A DNA stretch of 64,000 nt, taken from NCBI GenBank assembly GCA_963556495.2, contig OY747704.1:41748001-41812000 (forward strand), read 5' to 3'. Position 1 is the stretch's first letter. Each line of letters begins with the position of its first letter. A program made the translations under genes and the position numbers. This DNA comes from Valencia hispanica (lineage: Eukaryota; Chordata; Actinopteri; Cyprinodontiformes; Valenciidae). Positions 20,491 through 32,835 of this stretch are shown piece after piece. Below the pieces are notes generated by a model that worked only from the letters and a program-made list of their open reading frames with translations, searched no databases and was not told the DNA's origin.

Positions 20491-23400
20491 GTACACCCAT
20501 TTGTTTAGTTTCTATTTTCAAAAAAAGGCTAAAAATTAAATGACTCAAATTGAATGTATGTTCTTGATGTAGAAAAATACAGAAATCAACTTATAATATT
20601 GGCCTTTTTTGTTTACCTACTTGGATTAAATTTTCCTAAATAAACACTTTCATTTTCCAAGACCTAAAACAATGGAGATTAGCTATTGTTTGTATCAAGA
20701 GAACAGGATTATATCTATGCATGCTATTCATAATCCTCCTTTAAGGACAATTTTTAAGGCGTCAAAGTGATAGTTATTGTCTGTATCGTTTGAAAGCAGC
20801 AACCAGAAGGCTGAATGTGTAGCCCAGTGACAATAGGGAAATGTTTTATTTTTATTTTTTTTGAAAGCAGAAAAAAGAATATTGGCATTTAGCTCCTGGG
20901 GTCCTATGTGCTTATTTGCTGCTCTAAGAAACCAGAAATACTGCTTCCGCAGTTGAGTATTTTGATCTGCAAAAGCTTAACGCTTACTCCACCAGACGAA
21001 GATGACAGCAGCAATTCTTTGGGATACTTTATTCTAACAAGAAATATCAAGGTGATTTATTTGTATGTCTACACACATAGTAGTTAAGTATTTTAACGAA
21101 TTATGAAGATAAATAACTATAAAATCCAACAAACTCACATATAATTAAACTTGATTGCATATTATTTTCGATGGACTTTGCATTTTACTCTAGTCTCATT
21201 GATTGTGGCTCTGATTTCTGTTTGTATCTGTTGAATCTTATGGAAAATCAAGTCAAAATAACCCTAAAAGACCTCTTGCAGCTAGTTATCATTTATTGCA
21301 GTCATATAACCACATTTGCTAGGATAGAATAGATAAAATTACTTTAAATTGACAGTTTTCAAAGCAGGTATGTAATTCCCTGGGTACAAATGGGTCTCTA
21401 CTAAACATCCCATCCCATTTCATATCTGAAAAAGTTGGATAGGAAAAAGGTCAGGAGTACAAAGGTTCAAAATGTCAAAGATGTGAAGTGACCAGAGAGA
21501 TTTGACTTTTTTTTAATATTGTTTGGCAGATATCTTTGAAGTAGAACTCAGATGTTAATAAAAATTCTTTAAAAAACAAGGCAGTTCTATTTACCAAATT
21601 GAGCTTTGTTTGTTATTGATTTTAGATAAAGGTTGAATTGAGCAGCACTTGCTGATGAGTTGGTGGAGGTTTTCCTCTTTTGCGGCGGCTCCCTAAATCT
21701 TATACGTGCAAAAAGGTGTGTGAATCGCTTTATGTCAGCAAAAATGTTGTGTGTGTGTCTGCATTGTGTGTGTGTGTGTGAGACAGAGAGGATACAGGTG
21801 TTGTTAGCAAGCTCTGAAGGTGACTGCTGGTCTCATCCATCAAACAGGCTTTCCTCAGGCTGATCCCTAATGGAGCCCCTCAATCAGAGCCGCTCACTGT
21901 CAGTCGCAGTGCAACAAAATGAGAAATCAGGCAACTGGTCGCACAGCCAAGGTTGGGATTCATATAAAGGGGACAAAGTGATAAAGACCAGTTCGTGTCC
22001 AGCCTGTTGATTAGTATTGAGTGATCTCAGCCTTCCACCCAGTCATGACGAGAAGCAGAACATCAATCTGGACAAAGCCACTTCTTTACCAACTATAATT
22101 CAGAGGTACGCTCACTACATCCACAGCTGTAAACTCAACCCCAGTGTGTGGGGATGTGTGGGCTGCACACTGGTGGGCACCTAATCTTCCAAATCAACTA
22201 ATTCAGTATAATTTGATAACTTGCTAAATATAATTTGACAACCTGCTGCAGACTGATTTCTTCCAGAGGTTTTGATTTCATTTTGTGCAATTTGCAGCAG
22301 TAATGGAAATGGAAATAGTTAATGGGCTCAATCCTTTTGGTGGCCTAAAAAATAGCCCCAGGCTAATGTGGTTATCAAGTGTTGACACACTTCACTTTTC
22401 CACAGACCATTAAAATCTTCGAACAGAGGACACTTGCTTTATTCTTCTTTGTCCAAGGCTCCTTAAACATATTAATGCTGGATGTGTCTTCCCTCCAAGG
22501 TGATTTGATTTGAGAAGATAATATACTGAAAACCGGCTCTGACTGTTTGTCTCTTTCTACACATACTCCCAGCTTTAAAAGCCCAAAGCTGAATGACTAT
22601 AAATGGCCCATATTCAATAATACAGTCTAAAAGAACTATGTACCACATTTTTAACTACGAGCCTAAAATGAAAAGAACTTGAATACCCTCAGTTGTTGAA
22701 ATAGATGTATTCAATTATTTGACTTTGCTCAGCTATTAAATAAAGAAGTATGTGAGACATAAAGTTTCATAGTGATGTTTAAAACTCTATATTAAAGTGT
22801 TGTTCAGCTGTCAGACTCTTGCCTTTTTTTCCTTAATTTTCTAAGATTAAGTTACACTTTTTAAACATAAAAAAACACAATTTCATAAACTCAACTTAAC
22901 AGCCAGAAAAAGTTAAAAGTAGCTTTATACTTGTGAGTGTATTTTAGTTTAGTGCAAGTCACAGTTTTTGGCACAGTTATTTTAATATTCCGTATTTTGA
23001 AAATCCTCAGATGAAATAAAATGAAACAATTTTATGCAACACCTGGCTTGAGTTTAATTTTCTGCAATCCTGATGAACAGAAAGAACCAAATAATTATGT
23101 TTTTGTTTTTTTCGCATGTAAAATGACTGTTTCCCGTTTCATGATTACAACAAGAAAAGTTTAAAAATTTAAGGAGAAATTAAACATAATTAAAACTAAA
23201 AAAACAAACTTTTGGAATGCAATCAATTTGGGTAGATTTTATTCAGTATAGAAAACATTTAAATTTAACAGCAAAATGAAACCTAAATAAATTAGTTAAA
23301 TTCCTATGTATATTTCAAAATATACACTCAGCTTATTTCTTATACTGTCATTTTTCAAATGGAAGATAGGCTTAAAACCTATTTTATTTACTTCAAATGC

Positions 23401-25085
23401 TATACTGTACTATGTAATATATAGTTTGTTTTAAAAATAAATTATAAATGTATATTTTAACTAATGGATCTAAGGGTAAGGGGTAATTTAATTTTTTTTA
23501 AAACACTTGGTGGATAAAGGTGCTATCTCACAGATAGATTGAAAAGTTAACACACCATTACAAGTGTCATCAGTTTCAAATGAGATCTCAGGAAATTAAA
23601 CAGAAAATGTGAAAAACATTTTTTGCTATTGTTGTGACTCAGTTACTTATTACAGACAGTAAATTATTACTGTCTAATATTAATATTGGGAGTATAGAAG
23701 TCCATATGGGAGCAGTATTGATTCAGAGGCTTGTAAATAGTCACACATACAGCCATGGTGGGCTTAGCTATCACTATAAGTCAGCGTCTCACTGGGAACA
23801 CCAGTGAGGTTGGAGCTTTTGCCAGAGATTAATCGTCCTTCCTCTGTAATATTTCAGTGCTTTGTGTAGTTTTCAAGTCTAAGCTACTCTTGTCAGCTTA
23901 AAGGATTTAACTTTGCTAGAATAAAATACAAGATAACCTGTAATATATGATATAGTGTCTCACATATTTCACAAAACATGTCAAAGTTAAATTCATCCTT
24001 TTATGAAATGTTTTGAAAATGGTCTAACTTTACAACAGCGATAGCTAAAACACTTTGAAGTTGTTCTCCTATTTTGCTTCTTTAGTCACATGGCGTAAGA
24101 AAGCTCCTTGGCTATGGTCCATGATTATCATACAGATAGGATCATATCCCATTGATTTTATGTAGATGATCACCTTTCTGTGTATGCAGGGCTGATAGTG
24201 GTAGTAATTTACAGAAGAAAATCAATTACCCTCCCCGTCTGCAGAAGTAATTGTTTATTATTTTCCTATTAGCCAAACTACGTTGATCAATGTTATGGAA
24301 AGATTGCCCATGAATACTATCAACATAAATAGATTTGCCTTGGACATTAGTACTGGCTTTCCTTTAATGACCTGAACAATGTCAACCCAATGCCACAAGC
24401 TCAGATTTAAATGCTAGCTTCATAAGATTGATTCATGTACAGAGTGTATACACAATTTTGTGCTTCTATTTTTACTTGTAAATTTATAAATCCTCCTTTA
24501 GGTGTTGAATTTACCTTTAATTTGGATTAGACACCTAGGTAGTCCACGAATATTTGATACAATAATAAAAGAAGTGCATCCAAGGTGCTAAACTCGGGAT
24601 GGTGCATCGACACTGTTGTTGTCTTACACATATGCGGCTGATTTAAATCGTCAGTGGTTCCCCTGGCACTGTCTGCATCCTCTCTGCTTGTATCAGTGTG
24701 GATTGATCTAGACACAAACTAATCACTATTACTCACTGAAGTAATTGGCCTAGCCCAGATCAGAGTAGCAACCGATCGACTGGTCCAGAGATCGATTCTC
24801 TGATCAAAGGAGATAGGTGTAGAGAGAAGGGATGGAGAGGCAGGAGGGACGTTTGGTAATGTGTCTGATCAATCTGGGTGAACATCACATTTTCTGGGTG
24901 TGTTCTAGTCCACTTATCACATTCATTGTGCAATCCTCCTAAACTGTGATATAGGGTACGTTTTTGAGGTACTTCTGCATTTATAAAGATATTTTGATTG
25001 CTTCAAACACTTACACACTTTGCTTAGATATTGTCACAAGAGGCAAACACTTTCCCAGATGAAAAGTGAAACAGGTAAATGTTCT
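20491..25085. other. AT-rich unique DNA, no gene found
   Basis: No supported gene, RNA or clear transposon. Short GT-rich runs lie at 21745-21780. 21640-22000 is of balanced composition (CTGATCCCTAATGGAGCCCC, then AATCAGAGCCGCTCACTGTC) and may be conserved non-coding DNA. 23690-23900 is another such block. 24700-24860 contains overlapping GATC-rich inverted pieces. All open frames are short and lack resemblance to known families. Confidence 0.4.
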
Positions 25086-25094
25086 GTGCTACTT

Positions 25095-25310
25095 CAATTA
25101 GACCTTTTGATACAGTCGACCATCTGATAGGCTAACGCGCTGGACTGTGACATCAGGATTTTCAGTGGTTCTGTTCATACTTATCTGACAGATCAGTTTT
25201 GTTGTTCAGATTGCTGCTGCTAGGCTTCTGACAAAATCTTTCAAATTCTCACATGTGAATCCTCTACTATTGCAGCAATATTGGCTCCCGGTGTATATCA
25301 GAGTGACGTG
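25095..25310 (+). mobile_element. LINE reverse transcriptase fragment with internal deletion
   Basis: Plus-strand scraps of a non-LTR reverse transcriptase. FDTVDHL near 25105-25125 is the motif A region. WF.SYLSD-type sequence follows, and then the text jumps to QIAAARLLTKSF and LLQQYWLPVYIRVT, which belong to the C-terminal part (AAARLL...WLPV is typical of CR1/L2-type LINEs). The FADD/YADD region between them is absent, so an internal deletion took place. It is not translatable as one frame. Confidence 0.6.
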
Positions 25311-25466
25311 TCGTCAGAGGAGTCAGGTGAGGCTCACCTGCCACAAGAACAAATAAAATCGGCTCCAAAAATGATAATAGGAAATCAGTGTTTCAACTTA
25401 TCTGTTGTATGAATTTGTTTTTAAAGTCAAAATCACTGATTTTATATAACATAACAAATTTACTGT

Positions 25467-25746
25467 CAGGATGTGCTGTTGAAGTGAGGATGGACCCAGA
25501 TGCAGATGTGGATTAAAGGGTAACAATGAGGTTTAGTGGAGGACGATGGCAGGTATGACAGGCAGGCAGGTAAGTAGGAGACACACAGGAGGAGAACGAC
25601 ATCAATGATCCGACGGTGAATGGAGCACCCGCCGGATCTTAAATACTGACGGAGGACAAGGAGAACCAGGTGAGACGGATCAGGGGAACAGGTGAAGAAG
25701 GTAATAATAATCAGGGATGGAGCCCTAGAGGCTCTGACATCCAGTG
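25467..25746. repeat. LTR-like repeat, TGTCAG...CTGACA
   Basis: A block of higher GC content that begins TGTCAGGATGTGCTG and ends GAGGCTCTGACA, so the termini form the short inverted repeat TGTCAG/CTGACA with TG...CA ends, as in LTRs. It contains GACCCAGATGCAG and short AACCAGGTGAGACGG-type motifs seen in dispersed fish repeats. No target duplication is evident (TTTAC left, TCCAG right) and no internal retroviral-type genes are nearby. It may be a solo LTR or a non-autonomous element. Confidence 0.35.
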
Positions 25747-26104
25747 TGAATTCCTGCGGAGTGAGGCAGGGTGACGTGTGAGGTGAGGCAGCGCTGTGCT
25801 GTGCCTCATCTCTGGTAGGGCTTTGTTGCACAAAGTGAATAAAGTAGGCAGTTGGCGCATGCTCATTTCTGTTTCTCTTTATATCGCCAATATACACGTT
25901 TGATTAAACCTGTACAACACATGGTGACATTCTAAAGTCTATTATATATTTTACAAATGAGTGACTCTTTCTGACTGGCTTTAAATGTTGACATTTGAAA
26001 ATGTGCAGGGTGAGGCAGAAAATACCAATATCAATGATAGGGGGCAGTGCTGAGCTCAGTAGGCACAATGGGAAACAGACGCTCTTCTTCTATGCATTGA
26101 AAAG

Positions 26105-26978
26105 ACTGTAACCTACGGAAGCGTAGAGCTGCTACCCAGGTGAAATAATAATAGAGCTAAATCACATTATAAAGTGAAAACTTTATTGTTCTAACAATAG
26201 AACATTTTTGTTTGTACAATATACTATCACGTTCTTACAATATAATTTTCATATTTTAACAACATGTTTATCAAGTTATAATAAAAATGTTTCATGTTCT
26301 TACAATAAAAATATTATATTGTTTGAACAATATATTTTATTGTACAAACATGAAAAGTATATTGTTCGAACAATATATTTTATCGTACAAACATTTATTG
26401 TTTGAACATAATTTTAAAACAAAGAGTTGACGTGGCACATTAGCGATTGAGAAAATGTCTCATCTATCGGAACTGATTAAGTTTTATTTTATGCTGGGAT
26501 TGAAGCATGGAGAGATTTTGCTGTTATTGCACAGCCTGGACAGTACTGAAATAAGCATGTGTACACTGAGAAATAAACTAAAACGTGCTTGTTGCCATGT
26601 TGCTACCAGGTCATATTTGCCAGTTCTCATAAGTGAGGGCTCTCCACATCAGCCTGATTTGGGTTTCTGAACGTAGCACGTTTCACATTCTTACAATAAA
26701 ATATATAGTTCGAACAATATACTTTTCCTGTTTGTACAGTAAAATATATTGTTCGAACAATATAATATTTTTATTGTAAGAACATGAAAAGTTTTTGTTA
26801 TAACCTGATAAATATACATATTGTTAAAACGTGAAAATTATACTGTAATAACGTGACAGTATATTGTACGAACAAAAATGTTGTATTGTTTGAACAATAA
26901 CGTTTTCACATTATAATGTGATATAGCTTTATTTTTATTTCACCTGGGTGTTAGCTTTAAGTTTCTGTAGTAAACAGT
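26105..26978 (+). mobile_element. Non-autonomous DNA transposon with long palindrome-rich TIRs
   Basis: An 874-bp element with terminal inverted repeats of about 290 bp (26105-26395 and 26688-26978). The outermost 38 bp match at 28 positions, and similarity rises further in (ACCCAGGTGAAATAA, then ATCACATTATAA). Each arm carries an array of short palindromes: ATATTGTTCGAACAATAT at 26359-26376 and 26746-26763, variants at 26185-26198, 26316-26333, 26703-26720 and 26885-26898. A 71-codon frame lies between the arms. The element would be mobilised in trans. No target duplication could be fixed. Superfamily unknown; it is clearly distinct from the Tc1 and hAT copies nearby. Confidence 0.75.
26455..26670 (+). 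CDS. Small ORF in palindromic element, truncated transposase-like
   Basis: A 71-codon frame centred between the two TIR arms, starting MSHLSELIKFYFMLG at 26455 and stopping at TGA 26668-26670. The first 45 residues read like a compact helical N-terminus (LIKFYFMLGLKH, then EILLLLHSLDS and TLRNKLKR). I recall this pattern from the start of fish transposon proteins that have a downstream integrase-type DDE core, but I cannot verify that without a search. No catalytic D, D or E is present. It is probably the remaining 5' end of a longer transposase gene whose core was deleted. Whether it is ever translated is unknown. Confidence 0.4.
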   Translation: MSHLSELIKFYFMLGLKHGEILLLLHSLDSTEISMCTLRNKLKRACCHVATRSYLPVLISEGSPHQPDLGF

Positions 26979-27440
26979 AGAAAAAATACAAAAAACACAA
27001 TCAGACTACAGTAGAAGCAATGCTCCTCCGTATAGATCATCTCCAGTGAAGGAGACAGATTTTTTTCAATGAAGGCAAACAAAAAGGGTTTTTACATGAT
27101 AGTGATGGAGATATTTGTGGAGCAGGATAGATGCATGCACTTCATACGCAAAGGTAAGATCATAAACGATTTTCAATTTTATATTTTAAAAAAAGATCGG
27201 CCAAAATAAATAACTATTTTTACAGAATATTAAATATTATTTTATTTTCAAGCTATCGTATTGTTAAATAACATGGAATTGATTAAAGCATAATTAAAAG
27301 TTGTCAAAGCGACGCAAATGTTCCAGTTAATCAAAAAACTGAAATAGAAGCTTCTAAATTGGGTTTAATAATTCTGATTCAATAAGAGTCTGTGCCTCGC
27401 CAGTCATGAACCTCACCACACATCACTGCTCAGAGTGCAT

Positions 27441-27755
27441 TTCAAGATTCCTGTTTTGAGTTGGAGAGCTCATCATGGGCAGGCACTGAGTTATTTTAGA
27501 GGAGCAGGCCCTACACGTCCCTGAGGTCCTGTGATCAGGCCTGCTGATAGTTCCCATACTAAGCTGAAAACAAAAGGAGACAGGGTATTTTCTTCAGTGA
27601 CTACAAGACTGCAAACCTCTTCCTTGGGCAATGAGATCAGCAGACTCTAGCTTCTTTTAAATCTGCTTTTGTTTAACGTGTTATTGTTGACTGTGAAGCA
27701 CTTTGTGATCTGTATATCTTGAAATATGCTATATAAATAAAAGTTTACCTACAAA
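27441..27755 (+). mobile_element. LINE 3' end, plus strand
   Basis: C-terminal coding remnant and 3' UTR of a CR1/L2-type LINE. AGGTCCTGTGATCAGGCCTG gives SLRSxDQ-like sequence. TKLKTKGDRVFSS follows in another frame, then the region that in relatives reads LWNSLP...SFKSALKTHLF. The 3' part has GTGAAGCACTTTGTGATCTG and ends GCTATATAAATAAAAGTTTA near 27749, the usual end of such fish LINEs. It is 5'-truncated and frame-shifted. Confidence 0.65.
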
Positions 27756-30700
27756 GATGCATACCTGCAAGAGATCTGAATTTGGTGGTTTGTGAGCATT
27801 TGCACATCTGATAACATCTGACCTGGTTTCTTTATTTTACCTGATCTTTTACTTATATTTCTCTTTTCTCCCACTCGTGACCGCCCTGGCAGCTATTACA
27901 CCATTAAAAACATAATATAAAACAAAGAAGGTTGAGGCAAGGCAATGTACATTTTGTCATTGGTTTAACCAAATGTGTTTAGTTCAAAATAACAAGAAGG
28001 TTAAAGTCATTTGCAGACATGTTTAAATCTATTAATTTGGTTTAAGTGTATTTCAAAGTTGTTATGACAACCAAAATATTGTACTTTACTATTTACTCGA
28101 AGATTTGTTTTATTTTTTTCACAATTATTATCAATATAAACTACAAAAACATTTATATCAAAAGAAAATGAAGAGATACTTAAGTAGAGAAAGGTTATAA
28201 TTTGCTGTTTCTCAAAGGCGTCTTCATATTTCAGTGAAAGGATGACAAATATTCTCTGTGTACAAGAAGATTCTTCACTTGCTGCTTTTTCCTGATCAAC
28301 CACTTCATGAAAAAGGCAGGAGGTCCTAAACATTTCATGCTTTCAGTGTTTTTGCAACCCTTAGCCCTCCTCTCCTGCACCATGCTTATTCCTTAACCCA
28401 GCAGAGCCCATTTCTCTTTCATCCACGCTGGTCGTCCTCCTGCTTTTAGAAGGTTCCTGTTCGGCCAGACAGAACGCTGAGCACAGTTCCGGAGCACTGG
28501 CCTCCACTCAACATTTTCATCTCGACATCTCCCCCGAAGCTGCCCCTTTCTTACTATGTGCTTTCTTCCATCCCCCCTTCTCACCTCTATACTTTTTTTC
28601 TTCTTTCTTTCCCCCTATCTGCTTTCCTTTTCTTTCCCTCTCTCTGTTTCTCTCTCACTGTGGTTGTTGATTGGGTGTCTGAGTGCTTGTGGCAGCTGTG
28701 TGTTTGTGTGTAATAGAGCAGAGAGGTTAGTCTGAATACAGCGATGGGAGAATTTGTTTATGTGAGAGATGCATAGATGGAGACAGGTCTCCAGACACCG
28801 CGGGCTCTCTCCTGCTGTCATCCTGCATTCAGGCCCTGACAGGAGATCTGAGATGGGCAAATATGCCAGACGCTCTGCCCAAATCCCAGAGCTGCATCCG
28901 GCAATCCAGCCTATGTGTGTTAGTGTTTATTCATATTTGACAGAATGATTCTGTGTGTATGTGTGTGAGAGAGTTTGCAGGACGGCATGCTTGATCAGAT
29001 TCCCCCGCCACATGCTGGGTCCAGAGTCCATTACCACTGAGCGACAGAGGGCAGAAAGTCTACCAAGTCTCTTCTTTTTATCCCATCCCAGTGTTCTCTT
29101 TCTCTGATATGTTAAGCCTGTTTAGCGGGGCAAAGATTTGCCTGTGTCCACCTCAAACAGCTCATTTAGTATTTTTATTCCCATCTATTTGGACTTGCAG
29201 TTGCATTTGTATCTGAATGTTTGCTGCAGTTTGTCTGAGTTAGGCTTGTCACTTTAGCCTCAGGTCTTCTGGGACTCTTCGCTTTGTCTTTCTGTCAACA
29301 AGTTATGTTGCTGTGTTTTACTTAAATCAAGCGCTTCAATTGAATAACCTTCACGGAGGAGTTTCTTGCCTCTTCAAACCACTACAATGTCTTGTTTGTT
29401 ACACAACTGAGTGTTGCCCTCTTCTAAACTAATGTGGTGAAATAATATGCTGAGCTTGGAGGTGAGATCCTAAACCACAATTAATGAGGACTAAATCTGA
29501 AGTGTGCTCTAAGGCTGCTGTTCCTATTAAACTCCTTGCCTCCGTCAATGCAGCTTGGGTAAAACGCGGAGGCTGCATTCTAAAGAGTGTGCATCCAGTC
29601 GGCATGTTGTGGCCTTTTAACTGCCTTCAGCAATCACATTTGATGCTCCTTAATTATCCAACGCTTTCCCCCCACCTTTTCTGCCACGCTGCCTTCTTTC
29701 CTTTCAGCCGCAGAGACGGTGCATTTGCTTACCGGTCTGCCTTGCCTAAGTGTTCGCCTGCATGTAAATTAATCTTGATTCACTTTCCCCTGCCCTGCTG
29801 AGTGCAACAAATTACCCTATAGCAATGAAACAGCACAAGTGAAAAAAGCCAAATCGCTGCTCTTGATAGGCTGTTGCTTCTGTGCTTTATGTCATTACAT
29901 TAGGGTTACATAATGAATACTCTCATGTGAAAGCAGTGTGTTGTTGGTTTTTAATTCATCATGAATAGACAAGGTTTGTGCATAGTGTCCCTCACACAAG
30001 AGATTTTAAAGTTCACTCGCATTGTCCCCACCCTTCCCCTACGAGTCAGCATCCATCATTCCATTTACAGGAGCCTGACAAAATTAGCTGCCTTTATACC
30101 ACAGTCTGGCTAATTGGCGGAGGAAGAAAAACAGGCTTTTGACACAAGCACTAGCAACACATTCACTCACTGCACTACTTGTCTCTCTGTGGACGTTAAT
30201 GTGGAGGAGGTTTAGGTTTTAATTCACCAGAACAAAATTGGCTGCAACTCAAGTGCTTCGTTTTTCTGCCCCCCAATGCTCCTGGCAAATTTCCCATCTG
30301 ACCTTTATTGCTTTTAAATAACAATTTTATGTCCTTTAAAAAAAAATAAAAACTGTTGTCCACTTAGCAAATTCTTTCTTATGTAGTGAGATTGTGCTTC
30401 TTAAGAAACGAGACCTTTTTATTGTTCACCGGGATTTAAAGTAGTTTTGAGTTGAAGCATCTGATCGTGACACATTAGTCAAATATTATGCTGCATATGA
30501 TATAACCTTGACTATTGACAAAGCAAGGACATTTACTATGGGTATGATCTTGTGTAGCTGTGTGTGTTTGAGTGTAAATCAATGATGGTGAATGGGAGGA
30601 ACCCCTCTGCATTCGCTCATCTTTCATCTTGAATAACCGATATGATAAACAGATGCTTCTCATCAATCTCACCTGTGTTTCCAATACAAAGATGGGCGGC

Positions 30701-31270
30701 AGGCTTATTTCCCTCTTTTTCTGCACACTGGATGACATTTACTAAAGTGCTCAATGGGAGTGCAATTATATTTGTATGTTTGAGAGTGCACATGGGGCAT
30801 GTTTATCAGTTATATGTCCGTTAGAGTGTTTACACAAGCATGGTTTCTGTTTTTCTTTTTAGCAAATTTTGAGTGAAATTCTTTTTCTTTTCTTTTTTTA
30901 CTGTTGGTGACCCTGCTGTTCCACAACCATCCACATAGGGGCAGCGCAGCAGTTTGCAGCAGCTGTGGATTAGGACTGGAAATGAAATAAAAGTGGGGAT
31001 AAATCAGCAAAACCAGCACACATGAAGAAGAGGTAAAGATTGAATTATGTTTAATGGTGTCATTTGGAGAGGAGCATGCTATATTATAACAAATGATAAA
31101 AGTCTGTTTTAATGAGTACTCATAAAGACTCTGTAGACTCTGTAGGCCCTCTTGCAAGGTTTCTCAGGGTTGATAAAGATCAAAGTGACTTTGGGACAGT
31201 TATTGCACGTGTGTTTATTATTACTCACCAATTTCAGGATACAATTGATCAACACACACACACACGTACG

Positions 31271-31303
<33 letters not shown>

Positions 31304-32835
31304 CCACACACACACACACACACAAGGTCATGGTAAACATTGTTCATCACTATAGCTTCAGGCAATAGTGATAGTGCTTGTGTAAATAATAAATGGAGTA
31401 TATAAATCTATTACCAGAACAAGGCGGATAAAGACATTTATCCATCTGAAAGGTAGATTACTTAACAAATATCCTGCTGTGCATGTGGGTGCATGTACAT
31501 GAGTGCATCTGTCTGTCTCTTGCTATAAATGTGGCAGCAAAGAGAAACCAGACAATACAGTTAAGCCCCTTCATTCATGAGTTATAACATTCATTTTTGT
31601 CTAGATTTACATTCTTTACAGAATTTAAATTTATTTATACATTAGTACAACATGTATTTAGACTTTGTAATATGTAAGGGGAAAACAGTTTACAAATGCT
31701 AATAATCGAGTGAAAACTAAAATAAACATGCAAATATTGCTGTTAAACTAATGCGGCAACATGTTTTCATTGTCTAAAAACTTTCAGTATAAGGGAAAAA
31801 ATAATTTGTCCATGACTCTGCAGCATGTGCTTTCTACATATTTACACTGTATTTTTAATTACTGGTAAAATTTTAGTTTCCACTTTAATGGACAAGTGAT
31901 TGTTAGGAATTTTTTTTTCCCAACATAAAATATGTTTTGTTTTATTTTAATAATTATACTAGTCCTAATAACCCTGTCACATTATAGTGTATTAGTCTTC
32001 TGTTTATGTGGCATCAGATGAAATTACGCTATAGCACAATGAGGTTCCCATACCATGTGTACTGCACATATGCACCACCACCACAGAATCAACACAATTG
32101 TGGCTCAAATGTCACAATTTCGACATTACTTAAGCTCAAGCAATGCAACTGTGGAGCTTTACTCACCTCAGCATGCTGGAAGATTGAAACTGAAAGTTGA
32201 CCCTAGGGCATTACTTACTCTCTGATTAGTTTGACAAATACTAAAATGGGGGCGGCACTCATTAGGCAGCAAAATTTCATTCTCCAATGGTCACTTGAAA
32301 TAAGAATAAACTTAGAACGTGACCATATTGAAATTAACATTGTGAATTCCACAGATTTATCTCGAGTATACATGCACTATTCCTAACGGAAGGGAAACAG
32401 AATCACAACTGTCAAATTCCTGGGGTGTTTGGGTTTTGATTTCTGTTTGTGTTTGATCATTTTCTTGTGGGTTATTTATGTTCCATAGTTCTTGCCATAT
32501 TTGTTCCTTTCCTTCTGCTTAGTTTCTTAGTTTATTATTTTATTCTGTTTTTTATATTTACATTTTTTTCTTAAATTGTTGTCATGCCTTTCTCTCTTTG
32601 GTTCCTTGAGTCTTAGTTCAGCTTCCTCTGGGTTAATTAGTCTCCTCCCTCGGTTTCCCTGATACTCTCCTTGCCACAGTTGTACCATATTTTCTCTGAT
32701 TAATTTATCTGGTTTTCTTTTCACCTTAGGACCCTGCCTCAGTGTTTAAGGTCCTGACTTCTCATTGTCGATTGCAGGATTGTTGCATTGTTCTCACTGT
32801 TAATGTGGACATGACATGGAGCATGGGCAGAATGT
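27756..32835. other. Unique intergenic DNA with microsatellite
   Basis: No supported gene. 28565-28665 is a pyrimidine-rich tract. 28680-29100, 29470-29830 and 30000-30210 have balanced composition and could be conserved non-coding DNA. A CA-repeat lies at 31252-31324 (listed separately). The remainder is AT-rich. Minus-strand frames over the CA/TG and pyrimidine tracts are composition artefacts. Confidence 0.4.
31252..31324. repeat. (CA)n microsatellite
   Basis: A CA/TG dinucleotide repeat interrupted by GTACG, GCGCG and CCC steps. It is directly visible. Length polymorphism between individuals is likely for such a tract. Confidence 0.95.

Larger units (their letters stand above)
25311..27440. 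mobile_element. Unclassified composite element hosting two insertions
   Basis: A stretch whose parts seem to belong together. AGGTGAGGCTCACCTGCC near 25325-25342, GGTGAGGCAG near 25788 and again GGTGAGGCAG near 26007, and near 27391-27416 the opposite orientation (GTGCCTCGCC, then AACCTCACCA). A short frame MEIFVEQDRCMHFIRK at about 27104-27151 meets a splice-donor-like GTAAG, which hints at a DNA-transposon gene. Two foreign blocks lie inside, at 25467-25746 and 26105-26978. The outer ends and superfamily are not resolved; a hAT-type origin is a guess. Confidence 0.35.

Noticed and set aside
25466..25897. 143-codon minus frame
   Set aside because: Crosses the boundary of the LTR-like repeat and has no domain; it is a chance frame in repeat DNA.
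31109..31355. Frames with His-Thr and Val-Cys repeats
   Set aside because: Products of the CA microsatellite.
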